A DNA stretch of 64,000 nt from a virus. Positions 27,201 to 34,928 of the stretch are shown in pieces. The DNA is taken from IMG/VR virus record IMGVR_UViG_3300043548_000091, positions 1 to 64,000 of that record. One strand, written 5' to 3'. Position 1 is the stretch's first letter, and each line of letters begins with the position of its first letter. The notes beneath the pieces were generated by a model that worked only from the letters and a program-made list of their open reading frames with translations, did no database searches and was not told where the DNA came from. The position numbers and the translations under genes are program-made.

Positions 27201-30100
27201 ATGCGATGCACACGGTGGGTGACCGGCCAGAAATTGACGCGTTGCTCAAAAAGTACGGAAACGAATATGACGTAGCGCAGGCAAAGGACGAGGGGCGTTA
27301 CGCAGGCAACAGTTTGTTTTTCAAAATGCGGCGGGAGCTTGGCGTTGATAAAACTTTGCAGCTTCTTAAAAAGGCTGGCATCAACGCAATTGAACAGAAC
27401 GCTGAGCGCAGATATGTGGAGCGAGCTTACATCGGGCAAGCCCCAGAAATTATTCCGTTGACAGAAACGCCTGTTGGCTTGTCCAAAGCCGAAGGTCGTC
27501 CCGGCACCGGAACGTTACTGTTCTCAAAAGCCCGTTACGCCAACCCGGAGATGGAGCGTTTCGGGCAGGACACCGACAGGGTGGTGGCCAAGCAGCGCGG
27601 TACGTGGGAGAAAGTCAAGGCCAACACCACCGGGCTGGCTTTTGCCACGCAGTTGGTGGACCGCTTTGCCGGGTTCGAGCGGCTGGCCAAGTACATGGAC
27701 AGCCTCAAAGGCTCCCAGATGCTGTACTACCTGCGCATGTACGACCAGCGCATGAACTTCGTGTCGCAGGCTGTTGGCAACGGCGCGCCCCAGATCGTGG
27801 AGAAGACCCGCGCTGATGGCCGCAAGGAGTACGTGATCGAAGCCAAGGACGGCGCGAACATCAAGAACGTGGTGCAGATTTTGTCCAAGGCGCAGCCGAT
27901 GGTAGGCAACGCCGAGGCGGTAAACCGCACGTTCACGATGTACCTTGCCGCGCTGCGTGCGCAGCGTGTCGGCTTGGCCGCGCTGAACTTTGGCGGTGAT
28001 GTGACGCAGGACATGCTCGACAACGCGATCAACTTGGTCGAGCGCACGCCGGGCTTGAAAGAAATCTTCGACAACGCCCGCAACGAGTACAACGCCTACA
28101 ACCGCGACCTCATGAAGTTCTTGGCGTCCACGGGCGCGATCTCGGAGGAGTTGGCTAACCGGCTGGCGGCCACCAACGACTACATCCCGTTCTATCGAGA
28201 ACAAAACGGCAACGCCATGCTGATCATTGGCGGCGAGAACCCGATCCGGATTGGCAACATTGCTGATCAGCCGTACCTGCAAGAACTGGTGGGCGGCGAC
28301 ACGGCCATCCTCGACTTCATGACCTCCAGCGTGCAGAACACCAACATGCTGATGGACATGGGCCTGCGCAACCTGTCCACCAAGAACGCCGTGTTCGAGT
28401 TGGTGAACCTGAACGCCGCCAAGATCGTGAAGAAGGCCGACGGCCCGGACGTGGTGCGGTTCAAGGTGGACGGTGAGGACCGCTACGCCGTGCTGGATAC
28501 CGAGACCGTGACGATTGGCGGCGAGCGCTTTAGCACGGGCGTACCCGCTGAACTGCTGGTCAAGGGCATGGAGGGCATTCCCACCCAGATGCCTGCCTTG
28601 ATGCGCCTGATGGCTGTGCCCGCGCAGTTGCTGCGCAAGGCCGTGACGCTGTCGCCCATGTACATGGCCAAGCAGTTGTTCCGTGACTCGTTGGCGGCAC
28701 CGATTGTGTCGGGCGCGAACTTCACCCCGGTGTTTGGTGCCATCCGCCAGATCAACGGCGCGGCGGGCAAGACGCTGGAGGAGCGCGGCATCACGGGCGG
28801 TCAGTACATGTCCGGCACCAGCGAAGACATCACCAAGATTCTGCGCGACATCGCCACCGGCAAGCCCGGCTTCATGACGGCCATCGGCAAGCTGGAGGCG
28901 CTGGGGATGAAGGCGGACTCGCTGACCCGCCGCGCCCAGTACAACAGCTACATTGCGCAGGGCATGTCCGAGATGGAGGCCACGCTGATGGCGCTGGAGT
29001 CCATGAACTTCAACAAGCGCGGGGCGTCGCCCAGCGTGCACATGGCCAACTCGCTGATCCCGTTCTTCAACGCCCAGATTCAGGGCTTGAATGTGCTGTA
29101 CAAGGCGTTCACGGGCCAGATGCCGTTCAACGACAAGCTGAAAGTCCAGCAGAAGCTGTTGATGCGCGGGGCCATGATCGCGGCGGTCTCCCTGATCTAC
29201 GCCGCCATGATGGAGGACGACGAGGCGTACAAGAACGCCACGCCCGATCAGAAGTATGGCAACTGGTTTGTGCGCATCCCCGGCTTTGACGAGCCTGTGC
29301 GTCTGCCTGTGCCATTTGAAATCGGCTACATCTTCAAGGGCATCCCCGAGGCGCTGTACAACACGATGACCACGGAGAACGGCGGCGAGGAAGCGGTCAA
29401 GGCATTCCGCCAGATTCTGCTCCAGACCATCCCCGGCGGCTCCAGCTACGGCATCCCGCAGGCGCTCAAGCCTGCCATCGAGGCGGGGCTGGGCAAGTCG
29501 TTCTACACCGGACGGGACATCCTGTCGGCCCGCGAGAAGGAGTTGCTGCCAGAGGAGCAGTTCCGTGCCAACACGGCGGAGGTTTCCAAGGCGCTGGGCA
29601 AAGAGCTTGGCTTCTCCCCGATCATCTTCGAGAGCTTGGTGCGGGGCTACACCGGCACGCTGGGTCTGGCCTTCCTGCACACGCTCAGTCTGGGTGCACC
29701 GAAGTCCGAGTCGCCGGAGGCTGCCGTCAAGCGCCTGTCGGATTACCCCCTCGTGGGCGGTTCCTTCCAGCCCAACGACGCAGGCGGCATCTCCAACGCT
29801 GTCTACGAGCGGTTCAACGAGGACATCAAGGTGCGCAACAGCTTCCAGAAAATGCTGGGCGAAGGGCGCACGGCGGAAGCCAACGAACTGCTACAGCGTC
29901 GGGGCAACGAGATCATGGAGGCCGAGATCGGCGACGTGTTCAAGACGAACATGACCAAGCTGACCCAAGCCGAGCGTGCGATCGCCGCCTCGAACCTGTC
30001 GCCGGAAGAAAAGCGTGCCAAGCTGGATGAAATCCGCCGGATCAAGACGGGTCTTGCCCAGACCTTGCGCGAGGCGGCAGATAGAACCAGACCCCAGTGA
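21218..30100 (+). CDS. giant polyvalent virion protein with ART and LPD38-like domains
   Basis: 2,960 residues, the largest gene. Order: N-terminal domain (1-100); Gly/Ala hydrophobic segment (about 108-165); long charged coiled coils (270-1600); a segment with LLHEVGVHIGF (H1687, E1688, H1692), metallopeptidase-like but with HExxxH spacing; an ART-PolyVal-like ADP-ribosyltransferase (about 1817-2075) opening with W1818-H-G and including PYTTPQQEYAEYYQY; a helical part; and an LPD38-like region (about 2460-2700: LLRKAVTLSPMYMAKQLFRDS, FFNAQIQGLNVLYKAFTG). Such polyvalent proteins are thought to be packaged and injected to act on host targets. The C-terminus overlaps a gene on the other strand by 59 bases. 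Confidence 0.8.
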   Translation: MAQYITLPNGSLFEIRKGESRETALAKAIEQYPEAFGFGPQKAAEQPQSGFTPALKSGYSELKSGIAALAGRTGIMDQEAAEKYIKEQEAYQQRTFKPTATFGEAPVTKTLELLGGSLPYMAAPVVAGGAVALTPLTGTAATIAGLGAAGAASAGQFTGSNLRRQMEEGKALGETELGAAAAAALPQAALDMVSFRMIPGIRQLFTTAGKEIAPAAAKRIAEQGVKDIAKDYTLATGKAMTAEGLTEAGQQVLERMQAGLSLTDEKARSEYIDSLIGGAVLGGVLSPAGRYVERRGEAAKQEAERLQKAQEVRAQEEARRASPEGQAAFVQDYDARSARLTELKAVPKPGKDATPLERAEYAEVKKERAKLEAQLTRDASAYKTAKAAVQQAMRTDPEAAAKLAEIEGTATADAQTQPYFVEPQGTLPGMEAVPSAAAPAAEAEFVDYASQIRNLEGRLDDLRTQAQSTTSLDEKLALNQQYEKIKAALRDAELAKKEQDKAAAGPEGKIAALRKRMVKAEEDGDITAQARIATQLKELGVTDLSEVAAPEQGTIPLAPFKTKVEDRAAYAARVFQPGAADIEAQEQEALVEAERQREEAVKEAERERKIAPEVVALRRIKEAQRPVFAEGVQRQGQVSGMVDKIVDAALRTDGKAPGRVISGVAPTDVSKADALRGQLALARATDNRPRAQEIIEQLKAIGESEADTGGDIEAGQTVKKAGVEGRLSAQTIMDNRVTRMSQSQMAAFNKLADYVQTVREGDQNVAEAKKQTLRDAAERLKDTIVGLALNEMDARRAQAGLPELTTEKKLLAVSRLNGVLNEMITRGAGVFSPEEKAATRGTLVLGSAAPQGGQKSVRVNTPFDDKAAQAQAALEAAEKDAAPKLSAARARREELREQLAQPNADQRALEQALTYDPVLKDADAAERAVQAARQALAVVKQQQREFLSRKGNQPAGGPGMFNNFTAAANALRAQMRNVIDEVGEIKAPEPRKAPPLKPRVSNELRMMFQGQERPVNEQFDAAFDRAKSDEDYRTLKEIQRVYGKLSDAAREEAVAQVRRVETGQPLEVRGALKDELADLARAGQSDQGQAEMFTGEDERSISRATTANFMRFLNSAEVKKRRMQIDEARKQAEFQAKRAATIQKKIDEEEKKQQDMLDKLEIAKNKSPVEAARERLASVTDKNKEAVALAKQINSQRTVIRIRMASMVRQISDALDKAKKKEAEIEDLVGYIFKEATLDPNNAEYQKRLGEFLDQQTAAAKAVESVEKALEKARATQTRVIEDHAKDTIDNALISEGAKAQRKIDKAEQELKAAQEEEAGAQRRLDAVRQDIKPPRPQTPAEKLAELPVEGVTRVYRDTSAPEVRAKVAALRKTIGKAEEAHAKAMESGDEKAMEESIKAIESAYDKMYEILANAPVRREAQMSAEEARAFEEYEAAQRATVEKTIKLFQEKAGIPPLKLTERRTVASVKNVKTGRVETQIKKESVAQQEKRVKEEAVTGKYPARALEELAKARAELKTVQDQIAYIDANPAAPRSEAKARQTAARTAAVAKRKALEAKVANLTKAQKEVVAEARVEKEAEKALKKERRRMLREDEYEFSRGAATEGQTVAQLEKALDRAIGEKGLAARRIKLFSSVADFFASKEAYDYEGADIPSDAKAFVNPKNGDVFMFANNIAADESVGVLLHEVGVHIGFRKLFSAAKFNALVQSVKNWAAQKDGSLESKIAQRALARVKAAETSAEQFDEELLAYAVEEAVKAGVSPSALKNGSPIQNWLQLVLAALRNALTAFGINPNKLTSGDLVNMAYGAAQLEIRGTWHGSDAKFTAFDSKKAGAGEGAFDRRFDGTNNLGPGPYTTPQQEYAEYYQYAVPFGKAANATGYGDRSYQDYRALDERFMGANNAELTPDELQAKFESRLLNAYLRGVNAGESLNPTQNTSAQKLLEKLTASVRTPAEQAAVATLSLNNLRGLSERPPMGTLYRALDDMPRSQIYEVNAMHTVGDRPEIDALLKKYGNEYDVAQAKDEGRYAGNSLFFKMRRELGVDKTLQLLKKAGINAIEQNAERRYVERAYIGQAPEIIPLTETPVGLSKAEGRPGTGTLLFSKARYANPEMERFGQDTDRVVAKQRGTWEKVKANTTGLAFATQLVDRFAGFERLAKYMDSLKGSQMLYYLRMYDQRMNFVSQAVGNGAPQIVEKTRADGRKEYVIEAKDGANIKNVVQILSKAQPMVGNAEAVNRTFTMYLAALRAQRVGLAALNFGGDVTQDMLDNAINLVERTPGLKEIFDNARNEYNAYNRDLMKFLASTGAISEELANRLAATNDYIPFYREQNGNAMLIIGGENPIRIGNIADQPYLQELVGGDTAILDFMTSSVQNTNMLMDMGLRNLSTKNAVFELVNLNAAKIVKKADGPDVVRFKVDGEDRYAVLDTETVTIGGERFSTGVPAELLVKGMEGIPTQMPALMRLMAVPAQLLRKAVTLSPMYMAKQLFRDSLAAPIVSGANFTPVFGAIRQINGAAGKTLEERGITGGQYMSGTSEDITKILRDIATGKPGFMTAIGKLEALGMKADSLTRRAQYNSYIAQGMSEMEATLMALESMNFNKRGASPSVHMANSLIPFFNAQIQGLNVLYKAFTGQMPFNDKLKVQQKLLMRGAMIAAVSLIYAAMMEDDEAYKNATPDQKYGNWFVRIPGFDEPVRLPVPFEIGYIFKGIPEALYNTMTTENGGEEAVKAFRQILLQTIPGGSSYGIPQALKPAIEAGLGKSFYTGRDILSAREKELLPEEQFRANTAEVSKALGKELGFSPIIFESLVRGYTGTLGLAFLHTLSLGAPKSESPEAAVKRLSDYPLVGGSFQPNDAGGISNAVYERFNEDIKVRNSFQKMLGEGRTAEANELLQRRGNEIMEAEIGDVFKTNMTKLTQAERAIAASNLSPEEKRAKLDEIRRIKTGLAQTLREAADRTRPQ

Positions 30101-30251
30101 GGCCGTCCTTGATGCAAGGCACCGCCTTGATACGGAGCCGCTGACCTACCGCAGCGCGTAGCCCGAGTTCCCGGGCTTTCTCCGTATCAAGGGCGGGCAC
30201 AAAGAAGCCTTCACCCGGCTTGAGGTGCGACCACGGGTAGTTGATTCGCAT
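30042..30251 (-). CDS. 69-residue conserved phage protein at the convergent junction
   Basis: RINYPWSHLKPGEGFFVPALDTEKARELGL and CIKDGLTGVWFY match a recurring phage hypothetical protein with the INYPWS-L-PG-GFFVP signature. The start lies inside the end of the primase-helicase gene (40-base overlap), so the two are probably co-translated. The 3' end overlaps the giant gene tail antisense. It contains a large inverted repeat. Function unknown; the small beta fold resembles DNA mimics only superficially. Confidence 0.7.
   Translation of the reverse strand: MRINYPWSHLKPGEGFFVPALDTEKARELGLRAAVGQRLRIKAVPCIKDGLTGVWFYLPPRARSGQDPS
30126..30191. repeat. 12-base inverted repeat at the convergent gene ends
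   Basis: CTTGATACGGAG at 30126-30137 is the exact reverse complement of 30180-30191, with 42 bases between. Inside lies a smaller hairpin, GCCCG (30161-30165) with CGGGC (30172-30176), followed by TTTCT on the + strand, which could terminate the late transcript. All of it also codes for the small - strand protein. Confidence 0.6.
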
Positions 30252-33153
30252 CTATCTCGTCCGAGCGTCGGCTGATGTGCATGACGTTCACGCGCATCGT
30301 GGGGCCGTTGGTTTTGGACAGCATGTCCTTCTTCACGTAGGACACCCGGAACATCTTCTCAAGCTGCGCCTTGAAGTCCGCGTACCCGAAGGACATGGAC
30401 ACGCAGTGCTGCTTGAGCAGTTGCTCTTCGATGAAGTACTCGGTGTAGCCTTCTTGCAGGGTGTTGTGCTCGATGCGGCCCAGCACCTTCGTGCGGGTGA
30501 TCGACTTGTCCACCGTGCTGCCATCGCCCCAACTGCTCATCAGGCTGCGCCCGCCGTCGGTCTTCCACAGCACCACGAAGCCGCCGTAGTTGTCGCGGGT
30601 GTAGGCGTTCAGGACATCCTCCGCCGTGCGCACGCTGCGCCGCATCACGCCACGAGCCCGGGCCACGAGTTCCTTGAGCGCTTCGAGCACGCCTTTGACC
30701 GGGACCGTCAGGATGTTTGCGTACTTAGGACCTAGCAGGATAGCTGCCGAGATGATCTCCGTGCAGCCCGTGTGCCAGTAGCGCTCCTCGTCGGTGAACT
30801 CCATCTCGTCTTTCAGGCGCGCATGAACCCTGCGCACGGTTTCTGCGCATACGTCTTGGTTGCGGACCATCCAGCGAACCCACGCCTCTCCGGCCACGCC
30901 GTAGTTGGTCTTGATCAGCTTGAGCGCCTCGCGCTCCTCGTCCGTCCATTGCAGCGGCTTGTTGGGCGTCCACTCCAGCAGGCGCAGCAGTTCCCCGTTG
31001 GAGGAGTGCTTGCGTGCGCCCGACATGTAGTCCGTCAGGTGCGTGTTGGAGGTCATGGTGCAGGTGAGCTTCCAGATCGAGTTGTTCACCCGCTCCTTGT
31101 TCGCGCCCGACTCCATGCGCTCCTTGCCTTGGCCTTCGGTCAGGTCGAAGATGAACGCCGGGGCCCACTCCATGTTGTCCCGCGCCTTGGCCGTGATCTC
31201 GTCGATCAGCAGCGGCATCGAGTTCAGGAGGCCCGCCCTTTGCTGCATCGCAACAGGAGAAGTGCCTTTGCCCGTGCGGTAGTGGATCGGGTGGCCCCAG
31301 ACCCCGGCCTTGGCCGACAGCGTGAGCGACTTGCCCGTGCCCGACTCGGTGGAGCCGATGTGCCAGACGAACCCCTCGTACTCGGTGAAGCGCATGAGCG
31401 GGCAGCCGAAGCTGTCCAGACACACCGCCAGCATCGTGTACATCTTCCGGTGGATCATCAACTCCCAGTACTGCCGCCAGTTCTCCAGCGAGCCCTTGGA
31501 CGCGGTGTTCTTGTTGATGTTCTCCAGCCCGGGCATGGGCACCCGCAACTCGCGCCCATCAGGGGTGAACACCCGGTAGTTGTAGACGAAGCTGCCGTTG
31601 GGCTGCCAGCCGCATTGCAGAGGCACGTCCACCGCCTTCTTGGTCAGCGACGCCTCCTCGACGCAGGCCCGCACGTAATCAAAAAGGTTTGCATCGTTGC
31701 CCTTGCCGAAGCTGGCGATGATGTTCTGGCTGGCGAGGAACTTGACCGTCTCCTCCTTGGACACCACGCACTTGGATGGCATCGTGATGTTTTTCGCGCC
31801 GTCGGGACGCACCGCCACGAGGTGCACGGCGTAGTCTTCTTCCTGCTTGAGCATGTCCACGACGAACAGGTCGTAGGCCAGAATCTGCACCTGCTTCTTG
31901 GACTTGGAGCCGTCCTCGCCCTCGATCATCCGCTCGGCGTACACGCCGCCGTTGTGGCCGTAGGAGAAGCCCCGGGGAGGGCTGGGCCGCTTGACGACCC
32001 CATGGGGGAGCGCCTCGTCTGCCTCCAGCGCCTCGTCCACCGGGTCCTCGTACTCGAACTCCGCCTCGACATCCTCGGGCGGAGCTACAGAAATAAGTTT
32101 CTCAGTGTTGTCGGTCTTGACTTCCCGGCCAAGCGCCAGCGGGTTGGTGATCTTGTTGAAGTGGGGGCACCCTGAGCACACGCCCGGGTTCTCGCTGTCC
32201 ATCTTCAGGCAGGGGTAGGGCCCCTTGATGTCGCGCAGCTTCTCGCGCATGCGCTGCTCGGGATACGGGTGCAGTTCGCTCAGCCACACCGACCAGTCGT
32301 CGCCGTCCTCGCACACCTTGGTCCACGACAGCAACCCGCGCCAGATGGGTTCGAGGCCGTCTTCCTTGGGGTTGTCGATGTAGGCTTTAAGTTGTGCACA
32401 GCCGGTGCCCGCCATCGTGCGGTCGTAGATCGGCTCGAACAGGGTCACGCTGTTTTGCAGCAGCTTGATCTGGGTGGTCCCCGGCTTGCGCGTAGGGCGC
32501 ACACCTTGCAGCGGTGCGTCTACCTTAGCCACGAACTCGGGCTTGAGCTTGTCCTTGATGAACGCCTCGAAGGCCGCGAACTCGAAGGTGCCGCCAGCGC
32601 CAAGGAACTTCACCTCCCGGGGCGTGCCGTACTTCTTCTTGTGGTTGCGCGTGCCCGGAACCCGCAGCACCCGGGACACGTCTGCCGTGACGTTCATGTC
32701 GATGCGCAGCCCCTCCTGCTTGCACAGGCGCTTGAAGTTCTCGGCAACAGGTTTCCAAGTGGCAACAGGCAGAGTCTCGGTCAGCGGCCAGTAGACGTGC
32801 AGTCCCCCGCCCGACCCAACGAACCACGGCGTGCCCAGCGCGTCCATGCCAGTCTTTTGCATGAACTCGGACAGCGCAGCGGCAGCTTCCTTCTTGGAGG
32901 CGTACCCGTCCATGTCGATGAACATCGACCGGATGTGACGTGCGTTCGTGCCCTCACGGCTGCCTTCCTCGGCAAACGTCGCCAGCGCGAAGTAGATGTC
33001 GTAGTTCGCCGCGTTCCACGCGTCGATGTGGGGGATCAGGTCTTCAAGATTCTCCTCATAGCGGTGCTCCTTTTTATTACTTAGTTCCGCCGCGCAGTAG
33101 TACCCGTGACCCGGGGATGGCAGAACCGCCGCTAAGAAATCCAGCGGTGTCAT
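30211..33153 (-). CDS. primase-helicase (AEP-like primase plus DUF927 helicase)
   Basis: 980 residues; GAGG upstream of the ATG. The N-terminal part has the archaeo-eukaryotic primase acidic pair in MFIDMDGY (D80, D82), SGGGLHVYW near 115-122 and a DVSRVLRVPGTRNHKKK segment. A Cys cluster (CLKMDSENPGVCSGCPHF) links it to a DUF927-type superfamily 3-like helicase with Walker A GSTESGTGKS (K608), PLLIDEITAKARDN (Walker B) and SGARKHSSNGELLRLLEW. It should prime and unwind DNA at the phage fork, next to the family A polymerase. Confidence 0.88.
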   Translation of the reverse strand: MTPLDFLAAVLPSPGHGYYCAAELSNKKEHRYEENLEDLIPHIDAWNAANYDIYFALATFAEEGSREGTNARHIRSMFIDMDGYASKKEAAAALSEFMQKTGMDALGTPWFVGSGGGLHVYWPLTETLPVATWKPVAENFKRLCKQEGLRIDMNVTADVSRVLRVPGTRNHKKKYGTPREVKFLGAGGTFEFAAFEAFIKDKLKPEFVAKVDAPLQGVRPTRKPGTTQIKLLQNSVTLFEPIYDRTMAGTGCAQLKAYIDNPKEDGLEPIWRGLLSWTKVCEDGDDWSVWLSELHPYPEQRMREKLRDIKGPYPCLKMDSENPGVCSGCPHFNKITNPLALGREVKTDNTEKLISVAPPEDVEAEFEYEDPVDEALEADEALPHGVVKRPSPPRGFSYGHNGGVYAERMIEGEDGSKSKKQVQILAYDLFVVDMLKQEEDYAVHLVAVRPDGAKNITMPSKCVVSKEETVKFLASQNIIASFGKGNDANLFDYVRACVEEASLTKKAVDVPLQCGWQPNGSFVYNYRVFTPDGRELRVPMPGLENINKNTASKGSLENWRQYWELMIHRKMYTMLAVCLDSFGCPLMRFTEYEGFVWHIGSTESGTGKSLTLSAKAGVWGHPIHYRTGKGTSPVAMQQRAGLLNSMPLLIDEITAKARDNMEWAPAFIFDLTEGQGKERMESGANKERVNNSIWKLTCTMTSNTHLTDYMSGARKHSSNGELLRLLEWTPNKPLQWTDEEREALKLIKTNYGVAGEAWVRWMVRNQDVCAETVRRVHARLKDEMEFTDEERYWHTGCTEIISAAILLGPKYANILTVPVKGVLEALKELVARARGVMRRSVRTAEDVLNAYTRDNYGGFVVLWKTDGGRSLMSSWGDGSTVDKSITRTKVLGRIEHNTLQEGYTEYFIEEQLLKQHCVSMSFGYADFKAQLEKMFRVSYVKKDMLSKTNGPTMRVNVMHISRRSDEIDANQLPVVAPQAG

Positions 33154-33171
33154 TCAGAATCCTCGGGTTAT

Positions 33172-33330
33172 TTATTTCAGGTCGTCTGCAAGATGTTCGC
33201 CGTCCAGCGCGCGCACGAAGCGCTCTACTAATTCCTTGATCCACTCAGGGGGCACCTTGTCGAAGCCCATGATGTACATGTACCGCAGGAGTTCTCGGTT
33301 CGTCAGGTTGTGTGGTTGAATGCCTTGCAT
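33172..33330 (-). CDS. 52-residue conserved small protein
   Basis: GGAG upstream of ATG 33330, which lies inside the end of the HTH gene. The product contains LTNRELLRYMYIMG, VPPEWIKELVERFVRALDG and ends LADDLK. The LTNRELLRY opening is common in small early phage proteins. Helical; function unknown. Confidence 0.65.
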   Translation of the reverse strand: MQGIQPHNLTNRELLRYMYIMGFDKVPPEWIKELVERFVRALDGEHLADDLK

Positions 33331-33581
33331 GCTTTGCTCCAAGCGTCGTCGGCGGTGCTCGACGAACGAAGAATTGTTAGAAGGTCCGTGACGGCTGGGC
33401 GGTAGGCAACGAACACTTCGCCGCCCTCGAACCAGTTGTAGACCGTCTGCCGGGACGCCCCGGTCAGCTTGGCGATCTTCGTCACAGGGAAGTCGAGGTG
33501 CACGGCCCAGCGCCCAAGCTGGTTGCCCAGCGTCTTGGGGGCCTTCTTGACCGTCTCGACGGTTTGAGTTGAGTAGGACAT
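33303..33581 (-). CDS. small HTH DNA-binding regulator
   Basis: 92 residues. Residues 31-52 (FPVTKIAKLTGASRQTVYNWFEGG) form a Cro/XRE-type helix-turn-helix; a short C-terminal helix (VTDLLTILRSS) could dimerise it. No strong ribosome site before the ATG, so expression may be low. It is the only clear transcription regulator in the window and the best candidate to bind one of the palindromes noted here, which is inference. Confidence 0.75.
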   Translation of the reverse strand: MSYSTQTVETVKKAPKTLGNQLGRWAVHLDFPVTKIAKLTGASRQTVYNWFEGGEVFVAYRPAVTDLLTILRSSSTADDAWSKACKAFNHTT

Positions 33582-33639
33582 GGTTTAGGTGGGGGTACTC
33601 GCTGCGTCCGACGGGTGCTGATCTCCCGCATCACTTTGA

Positions 33640-33662
33640 GGAGGGGAACAACAATACCCTCC
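33640..33662. promoter_or_regulatory. small inverted repeat upstream of the regulator
   Basis: GGAGGG at 33640-33645 and CCCTCC at 33657-33662 with 11 bases between, in the 130-base gap upstream of the HTH gene on the - strand. It could be an autoregulatory operator. The gap also holds a 34-codon - strand reading frame with no convincing ribosome site, which I do not call. Confidence 0.25.
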
Positions 33663-33711
33663 CTTGCCGTCAGCCCGGCGATCCGGCATCCGCTTTCCCC
33701 CCGAACTCCTT

Positions 33712-34671
33712 TTACTCGTCGTCCCAGTCGTCCACCATGGACGCAAGGCTGGCTTTGGCAGCGGGCACGGCGGAGGGCTTCTTCTCCTCCTTGCGCACCA
33801 CGGGCTCCTCGACTTCCTCCACAGGCTCAGCCTTGGCCTTGGCCTTCTTGGGCGGCGGGGCGGGGGCTTCGTCTTCTTCAGCAGGCGCTTCCACCTTGGC
33901 CTTGGCGCGCGGCGCAGTGCCCTCAAGGGGGGCCGCGATCTTGGGCACGCCGTCCATCTTGGCCACCGTCATGGTGATTGCCTTGAGCGCTTCGCCGGAC
34001 TTGGCTTTCTCTTGGCAGATGTCGTACTCGCCGTCGGTCAGGAAGCGCATGGCCTTGAACAGCAGCTTGGGGGACTCGCTGGAGGTGTCGAACTTCAGGC
34101 GCGTGATCACGTCCGTCGGGTCGATGTTCTGGGCAGCCAGCCACTGGGCGTAGGCTTTCAGGGGGCGCTTGTCACCGTCTTCCTTGCCGAAGATCGAGGT
34201 TGCGGGCAGGGCCAGTTGCAGCACGTCGCCTTCCACATCGTTGGCCAGCACCACAGCAAGACGCTGCTGGTAGCGGCAGGCGCGGGAGTTTCCGTTGCCA
34301 GACCCGGCGATGTTCTGCGGGCACTCGTCGCACTTGGACGCTTGCTTCTTCTCGCTGTCCGGGCTCGGGGTCACGCCGTCGGCGGACCAGCAGTCGGGCG
34401 CACCCACATCACCTGCGTCGAACTTCTTGGCGTAGAACACGCGGTTCACGGTGGGCGCGGCGTTGACCACAACCACGTCCAGATGGCGGTCCTCGATGCT
34501 GGCAATCTCCTTGCCGCCGGACAGCAGACGGAACACGCCGCCCTTGATCGAGATGCGCTTGCTGCTGCCGCCACTGCCACCTGCGAGGGCCTTGGCTACA
34601 TCGGACAGGCCGCCCCGACGCTTGACGAAATCCGGCACTTGGCTCGGGTTGAACAGGGTCACATTGCTCAT
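33712..34671 (-). CDS. probable ssDNA-binding protein with acidic tail
   Basis: 319 residues after AAAGGAGCAAGCA. The N-terminal core is beta-rich (ISIKGGVFRLLSGGKEIA, LDVVVVNAAPTVNRVFY) with a putative zinc loop (SKCDECPQN, then ACRYQQ). Then comes a disordered Ala/Pro/Lys/Glu region and a strongly acidic end, SMVDDWDDE. The acidic Trp-containing tip is typical of single-strand binding proteins that recruit polymerase or helicase. Early position and size agree; the family is not named to me. Confidence 0.6.
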   Translation of the reverse strand: MSNVTLFNPSQVPDFVKRRGGLSDVAKALAGGSGGSSKRISIKGGVFRLLSGGKEIASIEDRHLDVVVVNAAPTVNRVFYAKKFDAGDVGAPDCWSADGVTPSPDSEKKQASKCDECPQNIAGSGNGNSRACRYQQRLAVVLANDVEGDVLQLALPATSIFGKEDGDKRPLKAYAQWLAAQNIDPTDVITRLKFDTSSESPKLLFKAMRFLTDGEYDICQEKAKSGEALKAITMTVAKMDGVPKIAAPLEGTAPRAKAKVEAPAEEDEAPAPPPKKAKAKAEPVEEVEEPVVRKEEKKPSAVPAAKASLASMVDDWDDE

Positions 34672-34687
34672 TGCTTGCTCCTTTCAG

Positions 34688-34918
34688 TTACTGTTGCTGG
34701 GCGGCGCGAAGTTGGGCCTGCCGTTCATAAAGCGCGCCAAGATGCTTGGCGAACATGCTTGCGGAGTAGTCCTTTGGAATGCCTACCCATTCCGCCGTCA
34801 CCGCATACAAAAACACACTGGCTTGCATCAGGTCTTCCGATGTTGCGTTACGGGCGCGGGCGGCTTCCACCATCCCGTCAACCACGCTTTGCACTTTTTC
34901 GACTTCTTCGTCGGTCAT
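34688..34918 (-). CDS. 76-residue helical protein
   Basis: AAGGAGCAAGCA leader identical to that of the neighbouring SSB-like gene. The product (MTDEEVEKVQSVVDGMVEAARARN, YERQAQLRAAQQQ) is all-helical and acidic then Gln-rich. No known family; probable accessory early protein. Confidence 0.65.
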   Translation of the reverse strand: MTDEEVEKVQSVVDGMVEAARARNATSEDLMQASVFLYAVTAEWVGIPKDYSASMFAKHLGALYERQAQLRAAQQQ

Positions 34919-34928
34919 TGCTTGCTCC

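Noticed and set aside
27524-29680. 718-codon antisense frame opposite the giant gene
   Set aside because: Same shadow composition, entirely inside a well-supported gene.
30772-32175. 467-codon + strand frame opposite the primase-helicase
   Set aside because: Leu/Val/Arg/His-rich shadow; the - strand gene has clear catalytic motifs.
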